A DNA stretch of 64,000 nucleotides from Mucilaginibacter lappiensis (GCF_900155965.1 NZ_FTMG01000019.1:62001-126000); one strand, 5' to 3'; shown: positions 49,956 to 59,686, numbered from the stretch's first letter. Translations and numbers: made by a program. The notes: generated by a model from the letters alone, not told the origin.

Positions 49956-50651
49956 ATGACAAAAACCGCCCATACCTGCGATCTGAGCACCTGTTTTTTG
50001 TGCCGCAACAGCCTCAAAGACTGGCTGCCTGCCATAGGTGCCCATAAACAGAATATCACCCTGAAAAAAGGACAACAGCTTTTTAAAGAAGGCGACGACG
50101 TAACCGGTATATACTTTATGTATAAAGGCGTGGTAAAGGTTCACAAGCAATGGGACCAGGAAAAAGACCTGATCTTGCGATTTGCCAAACAGGGCGATAT
50201 ATTGGGCCATTTAGGCTTGGGCGATACCTCAACTTACCCTATATCGGCCACGGCTATTGAACCGGGGGTAGTGTGTTATGTTGAAATGGATTTCTTTGAG
50301 TCGTCATTAAATGTGAACAGTCAGCTCACTTACAAGCTCATGAAGTTTTTTGCTAATGAATTGCAGGAGTCAGAAAAAAGGATGCGCAACCTGGCGCACA
50401 TGCCGGTAAAGGAACGCATTGCTCAGGCACTCCTATCACTGCGTAATCAGTTTGGCTTAAATGAAGATGGCTATGTAGATATTGAATTAACCCGGCAGGA
50501 TATCTCTTCTTATGCCAGTGTGGTGTACGAAACCTTTTTTAAAGTGACCCAGGAATTTATACAAAACAAACTCATCACCCTGGATGGTAAAAGCATCAAA
50601 CTCCTGAATGAGGAAGTTCTGAAAGAAATGACTTTGGGGCGGAAGAGATAG
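49956..50651 (+). CDS. Crp/Fnr-family regulator with N-terminal cysteine cluster
   Basis: The protein has 231 residues: a cyclic-nucleotide-binding-like fold (about 20-140: LKKGQQLFKEGDDVTGIYFMYKGVVKV), a dimer helix and a winged helix (ELTRQDISSYASVVYETFFKVTQEF). The N-terminus has C8, C13 and C16 (CDLSTCFLC), and C107 sits in the core, the count and placement known from the [4Fe-4S] regulator FNR although with another spacing. It may therefore sense oxygen or nitric oxide, an inference. It lies divergent from a ClC gene. Targets are unknown. Confidence 0.85.
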   Translation: MTKTAHTCDLSTCFLCRNSLKDWLPAIGAHKQNITLKKGQQLFKEGDDVTGIYFMYKGVVKVHKQWDQEKDLILRFAKQGDILGHLGLGDTSTYPISATAIEPGVVCYVEMDFFESSLNVNSQLTYKLMKFFANELQESEKRMRNLAHMPVKERIAQALLSLRNQFGLNEDGYVDIELTRQDISSYASVVYETFFKVTQEFIQNKLITLDGKSIKLLNEEVLKEMTLGRKR

Positions 50652-50695
50652 TGATTTATTGATCACCCTTTATTTCACAAGGTTAGACCAGTCCT

Positions 50696-50905
50696 TCAAA
50701 TTTCACGCTTTTCTTTCAGCCTTATCAATATTTGTTGAAAAATCCGTTCTCCAATTGCTTGTAGTTCATGCTCATCCAAGTCGGCAACTTCAGTGTTTTG
50801 ATCTTTAAACGATTGGTACCAACTCTTTACAATTGAACTTTCATCTTCAGAGCAATTACCATTTAAATATTCGTTTAATAAGAGAAGCAGCGAATGTTGA
50901 TCCAT
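50696..50905 (-). CDS. stand-alone FecR-N-like small protein
   Basis: The protein has 69 residues. LLLLLNEYLNGNCSEDESSIVKSWYQSF resembles the N-terminal anti-sigma part of FecR proteins, compare YLSGNCTPEEINQLEAY in the FecR at 13959. No membrane or periplasmic part follows. It could bind a sigma factor as a free cytosolic domain. It lies 33 bp after the start of the DUF5020 gene's unit on the same strand. Confidence 0.55.
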   Translation of the reverse strand: MDQHSLLLLLNEYLNGNCSEDESSIVKSWYQSFKDQNTEVADLDEHELQAIGERIFQQILIRLKEKREI

Positions 50906-50938
50906 CAGATTTTAAGATTTAACTATCTGGTTGTATGA

Positions 50939-51676
50939 TTATAATTTAAGCCTGAACGCGATTGATGGATAAGTATGTAAAATATCATCAGGAGTGAGCG
51001 TGTGGTAATACATGTTTATTTTAGTACCTGCAGCAACCGTTTTGTTAAGCTTATACCAGAATTGGGGTTCGGCAAAAAACAATAATTGCTTTCCGTGCAA
51101 CCCTATGGTTAAATTGTCACCATGATTTTTGTTTTGTGTCCAAATGGAAAAATCACCCGAAAACTCCATCCTGTAGTTAAATAGCCCCTTCCAAAAATAG
51201 AACGAGTACGACAGATCAGAACTGGGTTTTGCGAAAGTGGTATGTTTTAAATCAACCCCGCTGCTCACAAATGCGTTTCCCAGTTTAAAAGGATATGTTA
51301 AACCTATCGAATAGGTATTTTGAATATAATAACTGTATTGTCTTGGCGTAGTGATGCCAAGTCCTCCGCTATATTGTATACTAATAAATATTTTAGGTTT
51401 CCAGAAACGAAACTGCTGGAATACCTGCATATAAAATTGCCCTATGTTTGATTGTTCGCCAGTAAAATCAACTTGAGTTTTTAATAAGAATGCACCAAGC
51501 TTAACAAAGGATTTAGTGGTATCCTGGATTTTAAAATATTCAAAGTAAAGCGTTGGGAAATTTTGTGGGTTGTGACTAGGATCCAATGTATGGCGCAGAT
51601 CATAATGGAGCTGCAATGATTGAGCACTAACATTGATGCCTAAAAATAACAAAACCGATAACAATAAAAATTTCAT
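50939..51676 (-). CDS. DUF5020 family outer-membrane protein
   Basis: ATG at 51676 gives 245 residues with signal peptide MKFLLLSVLLFLGINVSAQ. The rest is beta-rich (LQLHYDLRHTLDPS at the start, YPSIAFRLKL at the end), typical of DUF5020 channel-like barrels such as nucleoside-specific channels. It lies upstream of the small FecR-N-like protein and divergent from the next gene. A start ten codons earlier would put a polar stretch before the signal peptide. Confidence 0.75.
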   Translation of the reverse strand: MKFLLLSVLLFLGINVSAQSLQLHYDLRHTLDPSHNPQNFPTLYFEYFKIQDTTKSFVKLGAFLLKTQVDFTGEQSNIGQFYMQVFQQFRFWKPKIFISIQYSGGLGITTPRQYSYYIQNTYSIGLTYPFKLGNAFVSSGVDLKHTTFAKPSSDLSYSFYFWKGLFNYRMEFSGDFSIWTQNKNHGDNLTIGLHGKQLLFFAEPQFWYKLNKTVAAGTKINMYYHTLTPDDILHTYPSIAFRLKL

Positions 51677-51803
51677 GAATAAGATAAAAACGCGGCGATA
51701 TTGCACATTGCAAAACTGGCGCAGATGGTATAATTAATGCGGTAAGGCAGCGGAAATCTTACGGAATTGTATATTTATAGCCTAAAGCCCTTTAGTTGAC
51801 AAT

Positions 51804-52967
51804 ATGGACCATCCCGATTATTTAGTTTTTTCGACTTTGTACCGAGAGGCATATGTGTTGTGTTTTAAACAACCGTTGAAACAACCCGTATCGGAAACGG
51901 AAAGCAAGCTCTTTTATAATCAGATTTGGGAACATACTGGTCTTAGTATTGGCTGGCGCAGCCTAAAAAACTATTCTTTTTATGTATTGGGTAATGAAAA
52001 TGAAAAACAAGAAAACCCATCGATAGCAACACTGGATGCACTTGCCCGGTACGTTTTAAAAGCACCTTATACAAACGAGGTCACCAGAAAAAATAACGAG
52101 GCTCATCATCCTTATTGGTTTTTATACCGGGAGCGTTATCTTGAAAAAGTAGAGGTAGCTCCAAAAGCAAAGAATCGTTTTCCGGTTTTCGCGGTATTAG
52201 GGATCATCATATTAATTTCCGGTATAGCACTTTATTGGTGGTATAAATCACAGGCAGCTCTTTCATTTACGGATGATTTTAAAAGAACTGATGAGCAGAG
52301 TTTTCAAAACAAGGGATGGCAGGTGGTTAATAAGAATGATGAGTACTGGATGAAACGAAATAGCCTGGCGAACTCATTAACGTTATTTACTTTACCAGGA
52401 GATAACTGGCCCGATACCTCCAGTGCGCCATCTATACAAAATCTGTTGATCAGGAAATTGCCCCAAAACTGCTTTAAAGCCGAATTGCAAATGGAAAGCT
52501 TTATTCCGGCCGGAGAATGGCAGCAGGCGGGCCTTTTGTTATTAGCCGATAGTAGTCTTAACAGCCCAAGTATACGAATTTCATTGGGCTACAATGATTT
52601 CTTTGGTGGCAATCAACAACCAAAAGAAGTTATCGTGCAGGCGATATCCACACCCGGAAACGGTGAAAAGCCAGAGGAATTTATCCATTTTAAAGTATTA
52701 GCACCCGATAGCGCGGCAGAAAAGCCCGTATTGTTTGGAAATTTAAAACACACAGCCCTGCGTATAGAAAAACAGGGTCGGCATTACCGGTTTCTTTATG
52801 CCGGTGGGTTAACGGTTAATGACGCTTTTAAAGAATTAGCCGTAAAAGATTTAATTACAGAACCTCGTTATGTAGCTATATTTGCCTTGAAAGGAAGAGT
52901 AAAGGATACTCCTGTTGTGCCGGTTGTTATCAGAAAGTTTATACTTCAACAATTACCGTGTGATTAA
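51804..52967 (+). CDS. membrane-spanning protein with HTH-like and LamG-like parts
   Basis: The protein has 387 residues. The N-terminal region (about 1-115) reads like a helical HTH-type domain of Bacteroidota (GLSIGWRSLKNYSFYVLG and PSIATLDALARYVL). One membrane helix (VFAVLGIIILISGIALYWWY, about 127-146) separates it from a C-terminal beta-sandwich (about 153-387) with a DUF1349-like/ConA-like layout (FTDDFKRTDEQSF, WQQAGLLLLAD, RISLGYNDFFGG). A cytosolic DNA-binding part and a periplasmic ligand-binding part are likely, so it could be a one-component membrane regulator. No exact family name is certain. Confidence 0.6.
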   Translation: MDHPDYLVFSTLYREAYVLCFKQPLKQPVSETESKLFYNQIWEHTGLSIGWRSLKNYSFYVLGNENEKQENPSIATLDALARYVLKAPYTNEVTRKNNEAHHPYWFLYRERYLEKVEVAPKAKNRFPVFAVLGIIILISGIALYWWYKSQAALSFTDDFKRTDEQSFQNKGWQVVNKNDEYWMKRNSLANSLTLFTLPGDNWPDTSSAPSIQNLLIRKLPQNCFKAELQMESFIPAGEWQQAGLLLLADSSLNSPSIRISLGYNDFFGGNQQPKEVIVQAISTPGNGEKPEEFIHFKVLAPDSAAEKPVLFGNLKHTALRIEKQGRHYRFLYAGGLTVNDAFKELAVKDLITEPRYVAIFALKGRVKDTPVVPVVIRKFILQQLPCD

Positions 52968-53021
52968 CAATAACGTAACATAGAATTTTCCAATCCCTAT
53001 AATTTTTAGTATATTTATGTC

Positions 53022-53062
53022 AACAGCCCGATTCCTTTTTTAAAGAAAACCGGGCTGTTTTG
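53022..53062 (+). terminator. terminator after the membrane-spanning regulator gene
   Basis: AACAGCCCG and CGGGCTGTT arms followed by TTGTT. Beyond it, 53063-53378 has the phased TGTTAAAA repeats and otherwise nothing recognised. Confidence 0.6.
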
Positions 53063-53162
53063 TTAAGACTCCAACAGGGCCCAAAACTGACCATTTTATA
53101 TGTATCTATTTAACAATCAATAAATTAATACTTTTTAAAGTTTTTAAAACCACTCAAAACTG

Positions 53163-53252
53163 TGTTAAAATTTGTTAAAAAGTGTTAAAATGAGGGTTTT
53201 TCAAGCAGTTTTCGAGCAATTTTCCATCCATTTCGACCCGAAAAGTGTTAAA
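53163..53252. repeat. phased TGTTAAAA repeats upstream of the second ClC gene
   Basis: TGTTAAAA occurs at 53163, 53173 and 53183, exactly ten bases apart, and again at 53245. The helical phasing suggests a regulator-binding array. They lie 127-216 bp upstream of the ClC start. Confidence 0.5.
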
Positions 53253-53378
53253 ATTTAAGGTTTAAAAAGTTTTATGGCCAGCAAATAAGCCAAACAATTG
53301 ATGACACGGATTTTACTGATTTGAATATCTTAATACTTGCTCCAAATTTATACCTAAATTGCAGCCGGGAGGTTTTCA

Positions 53379-55226
53379 TTGAGTAAGTACAGTAAATTAA
53401 AACGTTTTCATAACTTCTTTAAGTTTCAGCGCGATTTCAGGGCCAACAGTGTTCAAAAGGTCAGGAGTTACGAGATCATATTGCTTTGGGTTCGCAAGAA
53501 TCTTTCGCACAGCCATTTCCTGATACTATCGGGTATCTTAGTGGGTTGTACAGCTGGTTTGGCCGGGGTGGTTTTAAAAATGTTGGTGCATTATATCCAT
53601 TATCTCATTACTTCCAAATTTCAGTTTGAAGAGCAGGTTGTTTTTTACGTGGTATTCCCCCTGCTGGGTATTGTACTCACCACACTGGTCGTATTATATA
53701 TTTACCGGGGTAACGATCGTAAAGGGATCCCGGCCATACTATACGAAATTGCCCAGAACTCCAGCCTGGTATCACCGGTAAAAATGTACTCCCAAATAGT
53801 GCAGAGTGCCATTACGGTAGGTTTGGGTGGTTCGGCGGGTCTGGAAAGCCCCATCGCGGTAACGGGCTCGGCCATTGGCTCCAACTTTGCCAAAACCTAC
53901 AAGCTAGATTATAAAGACCGCACCCTGTTACTGGCTGCAGGCGCAACAGCAGGTATAGCTTCAGCATTCAATGCACCTATAGCGGGTATGATGTTCGCGT
54001 TTGAAATATTGCTTACCGGTGTGGTTTTTACCGATTTTATACCCCTGGTTGTTGCTGCCGTTTGCGGCAGCCTGGTATCCAGGATCATTTTGAACGAGGA
54101 AGCCTTATTTCAGTTTACATCAAGACAGGCCTTTAATTATAAAAATATACCGTTCTATATTGTACTGGGCATTGCCTGCGGTTTGTATGCCCGTTACTTT
54201 GTGGTGATATCACAATGGGTGGAGCATCAATTTAAACACCTCAAAAGAAGCAGGTTACAAAAGGCCATTATAGCCGGGCTCTTGTTATCTATACTCTGTG
54301 TACTGTTTCCGCCTTTGTTTGGTGAGGGTTACTCAACCATTAAAGTGCTGGCCACGGGAAAGATAGAATCGGTAGTAGCGGTTAGCTTTTTTAAATATTT
54401 CACTTTTCATGAGTGGTTTATTTTATTGTTCCTGGGCTTTATTTGCCTGTTAAAAGCATTTGCCACCTCTATCACTATTTATGGCGGTGGTAATGGTGGT
54501 AATTTCGCGCCATCCTTATTTGCAGGTGGTACTCTGGGTTATTTTATAGCAGTGGTATGCACCCAAATGGGGATCCCGAATGTACCTACAACCAATATGG
54601 TTATTGTGGGGATGGCGGGGGTAATGAGCGGGGTACTGTATGCACCGCTGACGGCTATATTCCTCATTGCAGAATCTAGTTCGGGATATGATCTTTTTCT
54701 GCCGCTGATGATCGTTTCGGTGGTGTCTTTCCTGATCGCTAAACGCTTTTCGGCCATTTCGCCCGACTTAAAACAACTAGCCGAAGAAGGCAAGATATTT
54801 ACCCGCGAGCATGATCAAAACCTGCTCCTGCTGTTGCATACGTCTGATCTGATCGATCATGACATACAGGAAATCAGCATCTACGCCTCATTTACAGAAT
54901 TGATTGAGCTGATCAGTGTGGGTAAGAAAAACTTTATTGCCGTAACCAATGATGATCATGTACTGGAAGGTATCATCAGATTAGATGATATCAGGCCGGT
55001 GATGTTTAATAAGGATATGTATGATGAATTGAACGTACAGAAAGTAATGGTTACCCCTCCTGCTATTATTGACGCGGAGGATGATGTACGGGAAATTGTC
55101 AAAAAATTTGATGAAACCAACACCTGGAATCTGCCGGTGGTTGATCAGCACAAATTTGTAGGTTTTATATCCAAATCAAGCGTGCTGAACCGTTACCGGC
55201 AATTGCTTAAGGAATACTCCGGATAA
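53379..55226 (+). CDS. ClC-type channel with CBS pair (second)
   Basis: The protein has 615 residues and starts at TTG 53379, preceded by a clear GGGAGG Shine-Dalgarno (53367-53372), which is unusual for this phylum and fixes the start. ClC motifs: KGIPAIL, GSAGLESP with the gating glutamate, GGNGGNFAPSLFAGG. Two CBS domains occupy about 475-610 (NFIAVTNDDHVLEGIIRLDDI and NLPVVDQHKFVGFISKSSVL). It is not a close copy of the ClC at 47803. It is 16 bp upstream of the DUF4202 gene. Confidence 0.9.
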   Translation: MSKYSKLKRFHNFFKFQRDFRANSVQKVRSYEIILLWVRKNLSHSHFLILSGILVGCTAGLAGVVLKMLVHYIHYLITSKFQFEEQVVFYVVFPLLGIVLTTLVVLYIYRGNDRKGIPAILYEIAQNSSLVSPVKMYSQIVQSAITVGLGGSAGLESPIAVTGSAIGSNFAKTYKLDYKDRTLLLAAGATAGIASAFNAPIAGMMFAFEILLTGVVFTDFIPLVVAAVCGSLVSRIILNEEALFQFTSRQAFNYKNIPFYIVLGIACGLYARYFVVISQWVEHQFKHLKRSRLQKAIIAGLLLSILCVLFPPLFGEGYSTIKVLATGKIESVVAVSFFKYFTFHEWFILLFLGFICLLKAFATSITIYGGGNGGNFAPSLFAGGTLGYFIAVVCTQMGIPNVPTTNMVIVGMAGVMSGVLYAPLTAIFLIAESSSGYDLFLPLMIVSVVSFLIAKRFSAISPDLKQLAEEGKIFTREHDQNLLLLLHTSDLIDHDIQEISIYASFTELIELISVGKKNFIAVTNDDHVLEGIIRLDDIRPVMFNKDMYDELNVQKVMVTPPAIIDAEDDVREIVKKFDETNTWNLPVVDQHKFVGFISKSSVLNRYRQLLKEYSG

Positions 55227-55241
55227 GAATTATTTATAACT

Positions 55242-55835
55242 ATGAATAAGCTAAATGCCGTTTTTGAGCAATTTGATGCCTACAATCAAAAGGACCCCAA
55301 CACTTTTGCCTGGGAAGGTATAAACTATCCCCAAGAATACTTTCTGGCTATTGAACTGTACAACTGGGTAAATAAGTTGGATCCTAATGCCAGCGAAGAA
55401 TTATTGCTCGCATCCAGGAGTCAGCATATCGGTCGCTGGGAAATACCGCGCAACACCTACCCCGAAGGTCGGGAGGCCTATTTAAAATGGCGTAAAGACC
55501 TAGCCCTGTATCATGCGGAAAAAACGGCTACTATTATGGAAAACGTCGGGTACGATCCGGAGCAGATTGCCAGGGTACGGCAGATCATCCTGAAACAAAA
55601 GATCAAGGTAGACCATGATGTACAAACGATGGAAAATGCGCTATGCCTGGTTTTTCTGCAGTTTCAGTACGAGGATTTCCACCCTAAATATGAAGCCGAT
55701 AAGGTGATTAACATCCTCAAAAAATCACTGTTAAAGATGGATGCGCATGGCCACCAGTTTGCATTAAAGTTAACTTATACCAATCAAGGCCTTCATTATA
55801 TAAAGGAAGCTTTAAAACTTATAAACAGTAACTAA
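55242..55835 (+). CDS. DUF4202 family protein
   Basis: The protein has 197 residues, soluble and helical. It matches the DUF4202 type (YLAIELYNWVNKLDP-like stretch, QHIGRWEIPRNTYPEGREAYLKWR, VGYDPEQIARVRQIILKQK). The family has no established function; conserved histidines such as Q-H-I could bind metal. It follows the ClC gene by 16 bp and is probably co-transcribed. Confidence 0.85.
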   Translation: MNKLNAVFEQFDAYNQKDPNTFAWEGINYPQEYFLAIELYNWVNKLDPNASEELLLASRSQHIGRWEIPRNTYPEGREAYLKWRKDLALYHAEKTATIMENVGYDPEQIARVRQIILKQKIKVDHDVQTMENALCLVFLQFQYEDFHPKYEADKVINILKKSLLKMDAHGHQFALKLTYTNQGLHYIKEALKLINSN

Positions 55836-56025
55836 TCCATTCAAAGATTTTAGTATTTTCATTACAGAAGTCTAAGTCGATAAAAATATTTTGGACTATA
55901 TTTCATTATAACATACTGTCCATAAATCACCAAATGCTTTGTAAAAAAGAACTGACATTTCACAACCAGTAGCTTTATAAACAAACAATTAGGTTGTTTA
56001 ACCCTTTATTGATAAATTAACAAAT

Positions 56026-58485
56026 ATGCCTAAGTGGGTTAAAACAACGTTAAAAATATTGAGTGGTATTATAGCCTTAGTTATAGTGGCTTTTATATGC
56101 GTTACTCTTTATGTGGTTTATAACAAACAAAAAGTGCTTAACCTCATCACTACCGAGCTTAACAAAAACCTGAATGGTACCCTTACCATCGGCGGGCTCG
56201 ATCCTACTTTTTTTAAAGGCTTTCCGGGTGTATCAGTAGCGTTAAAGAATGTTACTCTGAAAGATAAACTTTGGGCCAACCATCACCATACCTTGCTGGA
56301 TGCAAAAGATATTTATGTTTCTGTAGATGCCGGCGCCTTACTAAAAGGTACGGTATCTATTAATAAAGTGGAGGTTAGCAATGCTAAAATTGATCTGTTT
56401 ACCGACAGCACCGGTTATAGCAATACCGCAGTTTTTAAAAGCAATCACCAGGATAGTACAACAAAAACTAAAGAAAAAAGTAGCTCATCAACCCAGATTA
56501 AACGCTTTGAACTCAGCAACGTGAATTTTGTTGTTGATGACCGGAAAGCATTTAAATTATTTCAGTTTGAGGTGCAAGATATTGATGGTAAAATGGACTA
56601 CCTCAGCACCGGCTGGAAAGCTCATCTCCAATTAAAAACATTGGTAAAAAGTTTCTCATTCAACACCCAAAAAGGAAGCTTTTTAAAAGATAAGCTTCTC
56701 AACGGGCCTTTTGACATCAGTTATGATAACAAAAATAAGTTAATCACCGTAGCGCCTAACCAATTAGGCATTGGCGATGATACTTTTACCATTGGTGGTC
56801 AGTTTAGCCTGGCTAAAGACCCGGTTACTTTTACACTGAACATTGCCGACGATCATATCCTTTGGAAAAGCGCGTCAAATCTACTGGCTGCTAATATTAC
56901 CAAAAGCCTGCGGATGTTTGATCTGGATAAACCTATTGCGGTAACCGCCGATTTGAAAGGTAGCTTCGGCGCCGGCGACCCTTTGCTTTATGTTACCTGT
57001 AAAGTAAAAGACAATACACTAACTACTCCTGCAGGTCGTATTGACAACTGTAGTTTCAGTGGGGTTTTCAGCAACAACTATATCAATGGTAAGGGTTTAA
57101 CTGATGAAAATTCGGTAATAAAACTTTATCATTTTACCGGCAACTACAAGCAATTGCCTTTTACAGTTGATACCGCTTTTATAAATAACCTAAGTACTCC
57201 TGTTGCATCGGGGATATTTAAGTCGCACTTTGATGTAGAAAAACTGAACTCCGTTATTGGCGAACAGAGCCTGAAGTTTACAAAAGGTACAGCTGATATT
57301 AAAATGGCCTATAAAGCCGATCTGGTAAACTACGAGCTAAATAAGCCCCTATTGGACGGTGTAATTAATATTAAAAATGCCGATGTAAGCTATTTACCAC
57401 GTAATCTTCATTTTAAAAATACAGGCGTTGCACTAAGGTTTTATAAGAACGACCTGTACATGAACAACATCCGGTTACAAACTGGTAATAGTGTGGTAAA
57501 TATGGAAGGCAAGGTGAGTAATTTTTTAAACCTGTATTATACCGCACCCCAAAAAATACTGATCGTATGGCAAATAACAAGTCCGCAGTTGCATATAGCC
57601 GAGTTTTTAGGCTTTTTGAATGCCCGGCAAGGTGGGGTATCTTCAAAAAGTAAGGGCAGTAAAACCAATTTGAATAACCAGTTAAACACCGTATTTGATA
57701 AAGGTAGTGCCGAATTGCATCTGCGCGTTGCTAAAGTTTATTATAAAAAATTCCTGGCTACTGATGCCACCGCCGATCTTCTACTGGCCGATAACAGTAT
57801 AAAAGTTCAAAATGTGAGCGTAAAAAATGCTGGCGGATCAGTAAAATTAGCTGGCAATATAGTACAGACTGGTGCGGCGAATACTTTTTTGCTCAACACG
57901 CAAATTGATAATGTTAATATCAGCAACTTCTTTTATGCGTTTAATGATTTTGGATTAAAAAGCTTTACTAATAAAAATTTAAAAGGCCTTTTATCGGCAC
58001 AGGCACATCTTACCGGCAGCATCAATAACGCGGGTAATGTTGTACCAAGATCATTAAACGGAGTTACTACTTTTGAGCTGAAGAAGGGCGCGCTGGTTAA
58101 TTTTACGCCTATTACAAGTATAGGAAAATTCGCCTTCCCGTTTCGTGATCTGAAAAACATTACATTTTCAAACCTGAAAGGCAAATTTGATATTAATGGC
58201 GATAAAATTACCATCAACCCTATGCAGATCAACTCAAGCGTATTGAATATGGATGTGGCTGGTGTATATTCTTTATCAAGGGGTACAAACATAGCGCTTG
58301 ACATACCGTTGCGTAACCCTAAAAAGGATACTGCTATAGTTGATCAAACTGAACGAAATAAAAAACGTATGCGGGGCATTGTTTTGCATATATTAGCTAC
58401 AGACGGTGACGATGGCAAGATCAAGATAAAGTGGAACAAGAACCGGGCGAAAAAAGAAGAGACAAGCGCCGAAATAACCAACTAA
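56026..58485 (+). CDS. AsmA-family envelope protein
   Basis: The protein has 819 residues. One N-terminal membrane anchor (about 8-30: LKILSGIIALVIVAFICVTLYVVY) is followed by the AsmA start (LNKNLNGTLTIGGLDPTFFKGFPGVSVALKNVTLKD) and a long beta-rich periplasmic rod. AsmA-like proteins are thought to help move phospholipids or assemble the outer membrane. A lysine-rich C-terminal tail ends it. It is a single-gene unit upstream of rpoD. Confidence 0.85.
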   Translation: MPKWVKTTLKILSGIIALVIVAFICVTLYVVYNKQKVLNLITTELNKNLNGTLTIGGLDPTFFKGFPGVSVALKNVTLKDKLWANHHHTLLDAKDIYVSVDAGALLKGTVSINKVEVSNAKIDLFTDSTGYSNTAVFKSNHQDSTTKTKEKSSSSTQIKRFELSNVNFVVDDRKAFKLFQFEVQDIDGKMDYLSTGWKAHLQLKTLVKSFSFNTQKGSFLKDKLLNGPFDISYDNKNKLITVAPNQLGIGDDTFTIGGQFSLAKDPVTFTLNIADDHILWKSASNLLAANITKSLRMFDLDKPIAVTADLKGSFGAGDPLLYVTCKVKDNTLTTPAGRIDNCSFSGVFSNNYINGKGLTDENSVIKLYHFTGNYKQLPFTVDTAFINNLSTPVASGIFKSHFDVEKLNSVIGEQSLKFTKGTADIKMAYKADLVNYELNKPLLDGVINIKNADVSYLPRNLHFKNTGVALRFYKNDLYMNNIRLQTGNSVVNMEGKVSNFLNLYYTAPQKILIVWQITSPQLHIAEFLGFLNARQGGVSSKSKGSKTNLNNQLNTVFDKGSAELHLRVAKVYYKKFLATDATADLLLADNSIKVQNVSVKNAGGSVKLAGNIVQTGAANTFLLNTQIDNVNISNFFYAFNDFGLKSFTNKNLKGLLSAQAHLTGSINNAGNVVPRSLNGVTTFELKKGALVNFTPITSIGKFAFPFRDLKNITFSNLKGKFDINGDKITINPMQINSSVLNMDVAGVYSLSRGTNIALDIPLRNPKKDTAIVDQTERNKKRMRGIVLHILATDGDDGKIKIKWNKNRAKKEETSAEITN

Positions 58486-58535
58486 ATTAAAAAAAGAGCA
58501 TAATAAACCGTTATTACATCCCTGCGTCATGTAAT

Positions 58536-58571
58536 TTTGACACAATAATAGCATTTAATTGAGTATCTTTG
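58536..58571 (+). promoter_or_regulatory. candidate rpoD promoter
   Basis: TTTGACA (58536) and TATCTTTG (58564-58571), the latter an exact TAnnTTTG -7 element. The spacing is somewhat longer than the consensus. The 313-bp gap 58486-58798 is otherwise the long rpoD leader. Confidence 0.45.
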
Positions 58572-58798
58572 TGCATCCATTTAAGAGATCATACATTTGA
58601 TTAAACATTTATTGGTTACTAACACCACGCTTCGTACTGCAATAACAGCATTAGCCAACCCTCGTAACTATCCCGGGTATAGTAAAATTTACAGAAGCAA
58701 AGTTTAATTTAATTTATTTTTTAATACCGCCTGGTTAAGTTAGCCAGACAAAATCTTATCGGACTGTTTATTAGCTTGAAAAAAATCTATTCAAAAAA

Positions 58799-59659
58799 AT
58801 GAGACAACTTAAAATATCCCAATCCATTACTAACCGCGAGTCTCAGTCGCTTGAAAAGTATCTGCACGAAATAGGCAAGGTAGATTTAATTAGTGCACAG
58901 GAAGAAGTGATCCTGGCGCAGAAGATCCGTGAGGGCGACCAGGCTGCATTAGAAAGGTTAACAAAAACTAACCTTCGCTTTGTAGTATCAGTGGCAAAAC
59001 AGTACCAAAATCAGGGCCTTACCTTAGGCGACCTTATAAACGAAGGCAATTTAGGTTTAATTAAAGCGGCAAAACGTTTTGACGAAACCAAAGGCTTTAA
59101 ATTTATTTCATACGCTGTATGGTGGATTCGCCAGTCAATATTATCTGCTGTTGCGGAGCAATCACGTATTGTGCGCTTACCTTTAAACCAAATTGGTTCA
59201 TTAAGTAAGATACATAAAGCGGCTTCGAAATTAGAGCAGGAATTTGAAAGACAGCCAACCCCTGAGGAACTGGCAGAAGACCTGGAAGTATCTGTTGACA
59301 AAATTGCCGACTCACTGAGTAATGCCGGCCGTCAAATATCTATGGATGCTCCGTTTATACAGGGTGAAGAAAACACCCTGCTTGACGTATTGCAAAGCAC
59401 TGATGCCGCGACTGATACCGAACTGATGATGGACTCTCTTTCGCAAGAGATCAAACGTTCATTAAGTATACTTGCCGAGCGCGACCGTGAGGTTATTATT
59501 TTATTCTTCGGTTTGGGTGGTTATGCCCCTCACTCTTTAGAGGAAATAGGCGAGAAATTTAATCTTACACGCGAACGTGTACGTCAGTTAAAAGATAAAG
59601 CTTTGATGCGTTTGCGTCATAACTCCAAATCAAATCTTTTACAATCGTATTTGAACTAA
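58799..59659 (+). CDS. rpoD: primary RNA polymerase sigma factor RpoD/SigA
   Basis: The protein has 286 residues, the short form usual in Bacteroidota. Region 1.2 is at the N-terminus (LEKYLHEIGKVDLISAQEEVILAQKI). Region 2 is nearly invariant (NLRFVVSVAKQYQNQGL, NEGNLGLIKAAKRFDETKGFKFISYAVWWIRQSI). Region 3 follows, and region 4 closes the protein (LAERDREVIILFFGLGG, SLEEIGEKFNLTRERVRQLKDKAL). The N-terminal 1.1 acidic domain is absent. It directs transcription of housekeeping genes, here probably from TTTG/TAnnTTTG promoters. Confidence 0.96.
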   Translation: MRQLKISQSITNRESQSLEKYLHEIGKVDLISAQEEVILAQKIREGDQAALERLTKTNLRFVVSVAKQYQNQGLTLGDLINEGNLGLIKAAKRFDETKGFKFISYAVWWIRQSILSAVAEQSRIVRLPLNQIGSLSKIHKAASKLEQEFERQPTPEELAEDLEVSVDKIADSLSNAGRQISMDAPFIQGEENTLLDVLQSTDAATDTELMMDSLSQEIKRSLSILAERDREVIILFFGLGGYAPHSLEEIGEKFNLTRERVRQLKDKALMRLRHNSKSNLLQSYLN

Positions 59660-59686
59660 GTAATTACCGGGCATTAGCCCATGAAT

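Noticed and set aside
53163..53252. CRISPR array
   Set aside because: The repeated unit is only eight bases, spacers are two bases, and there are no cas genes in the window.
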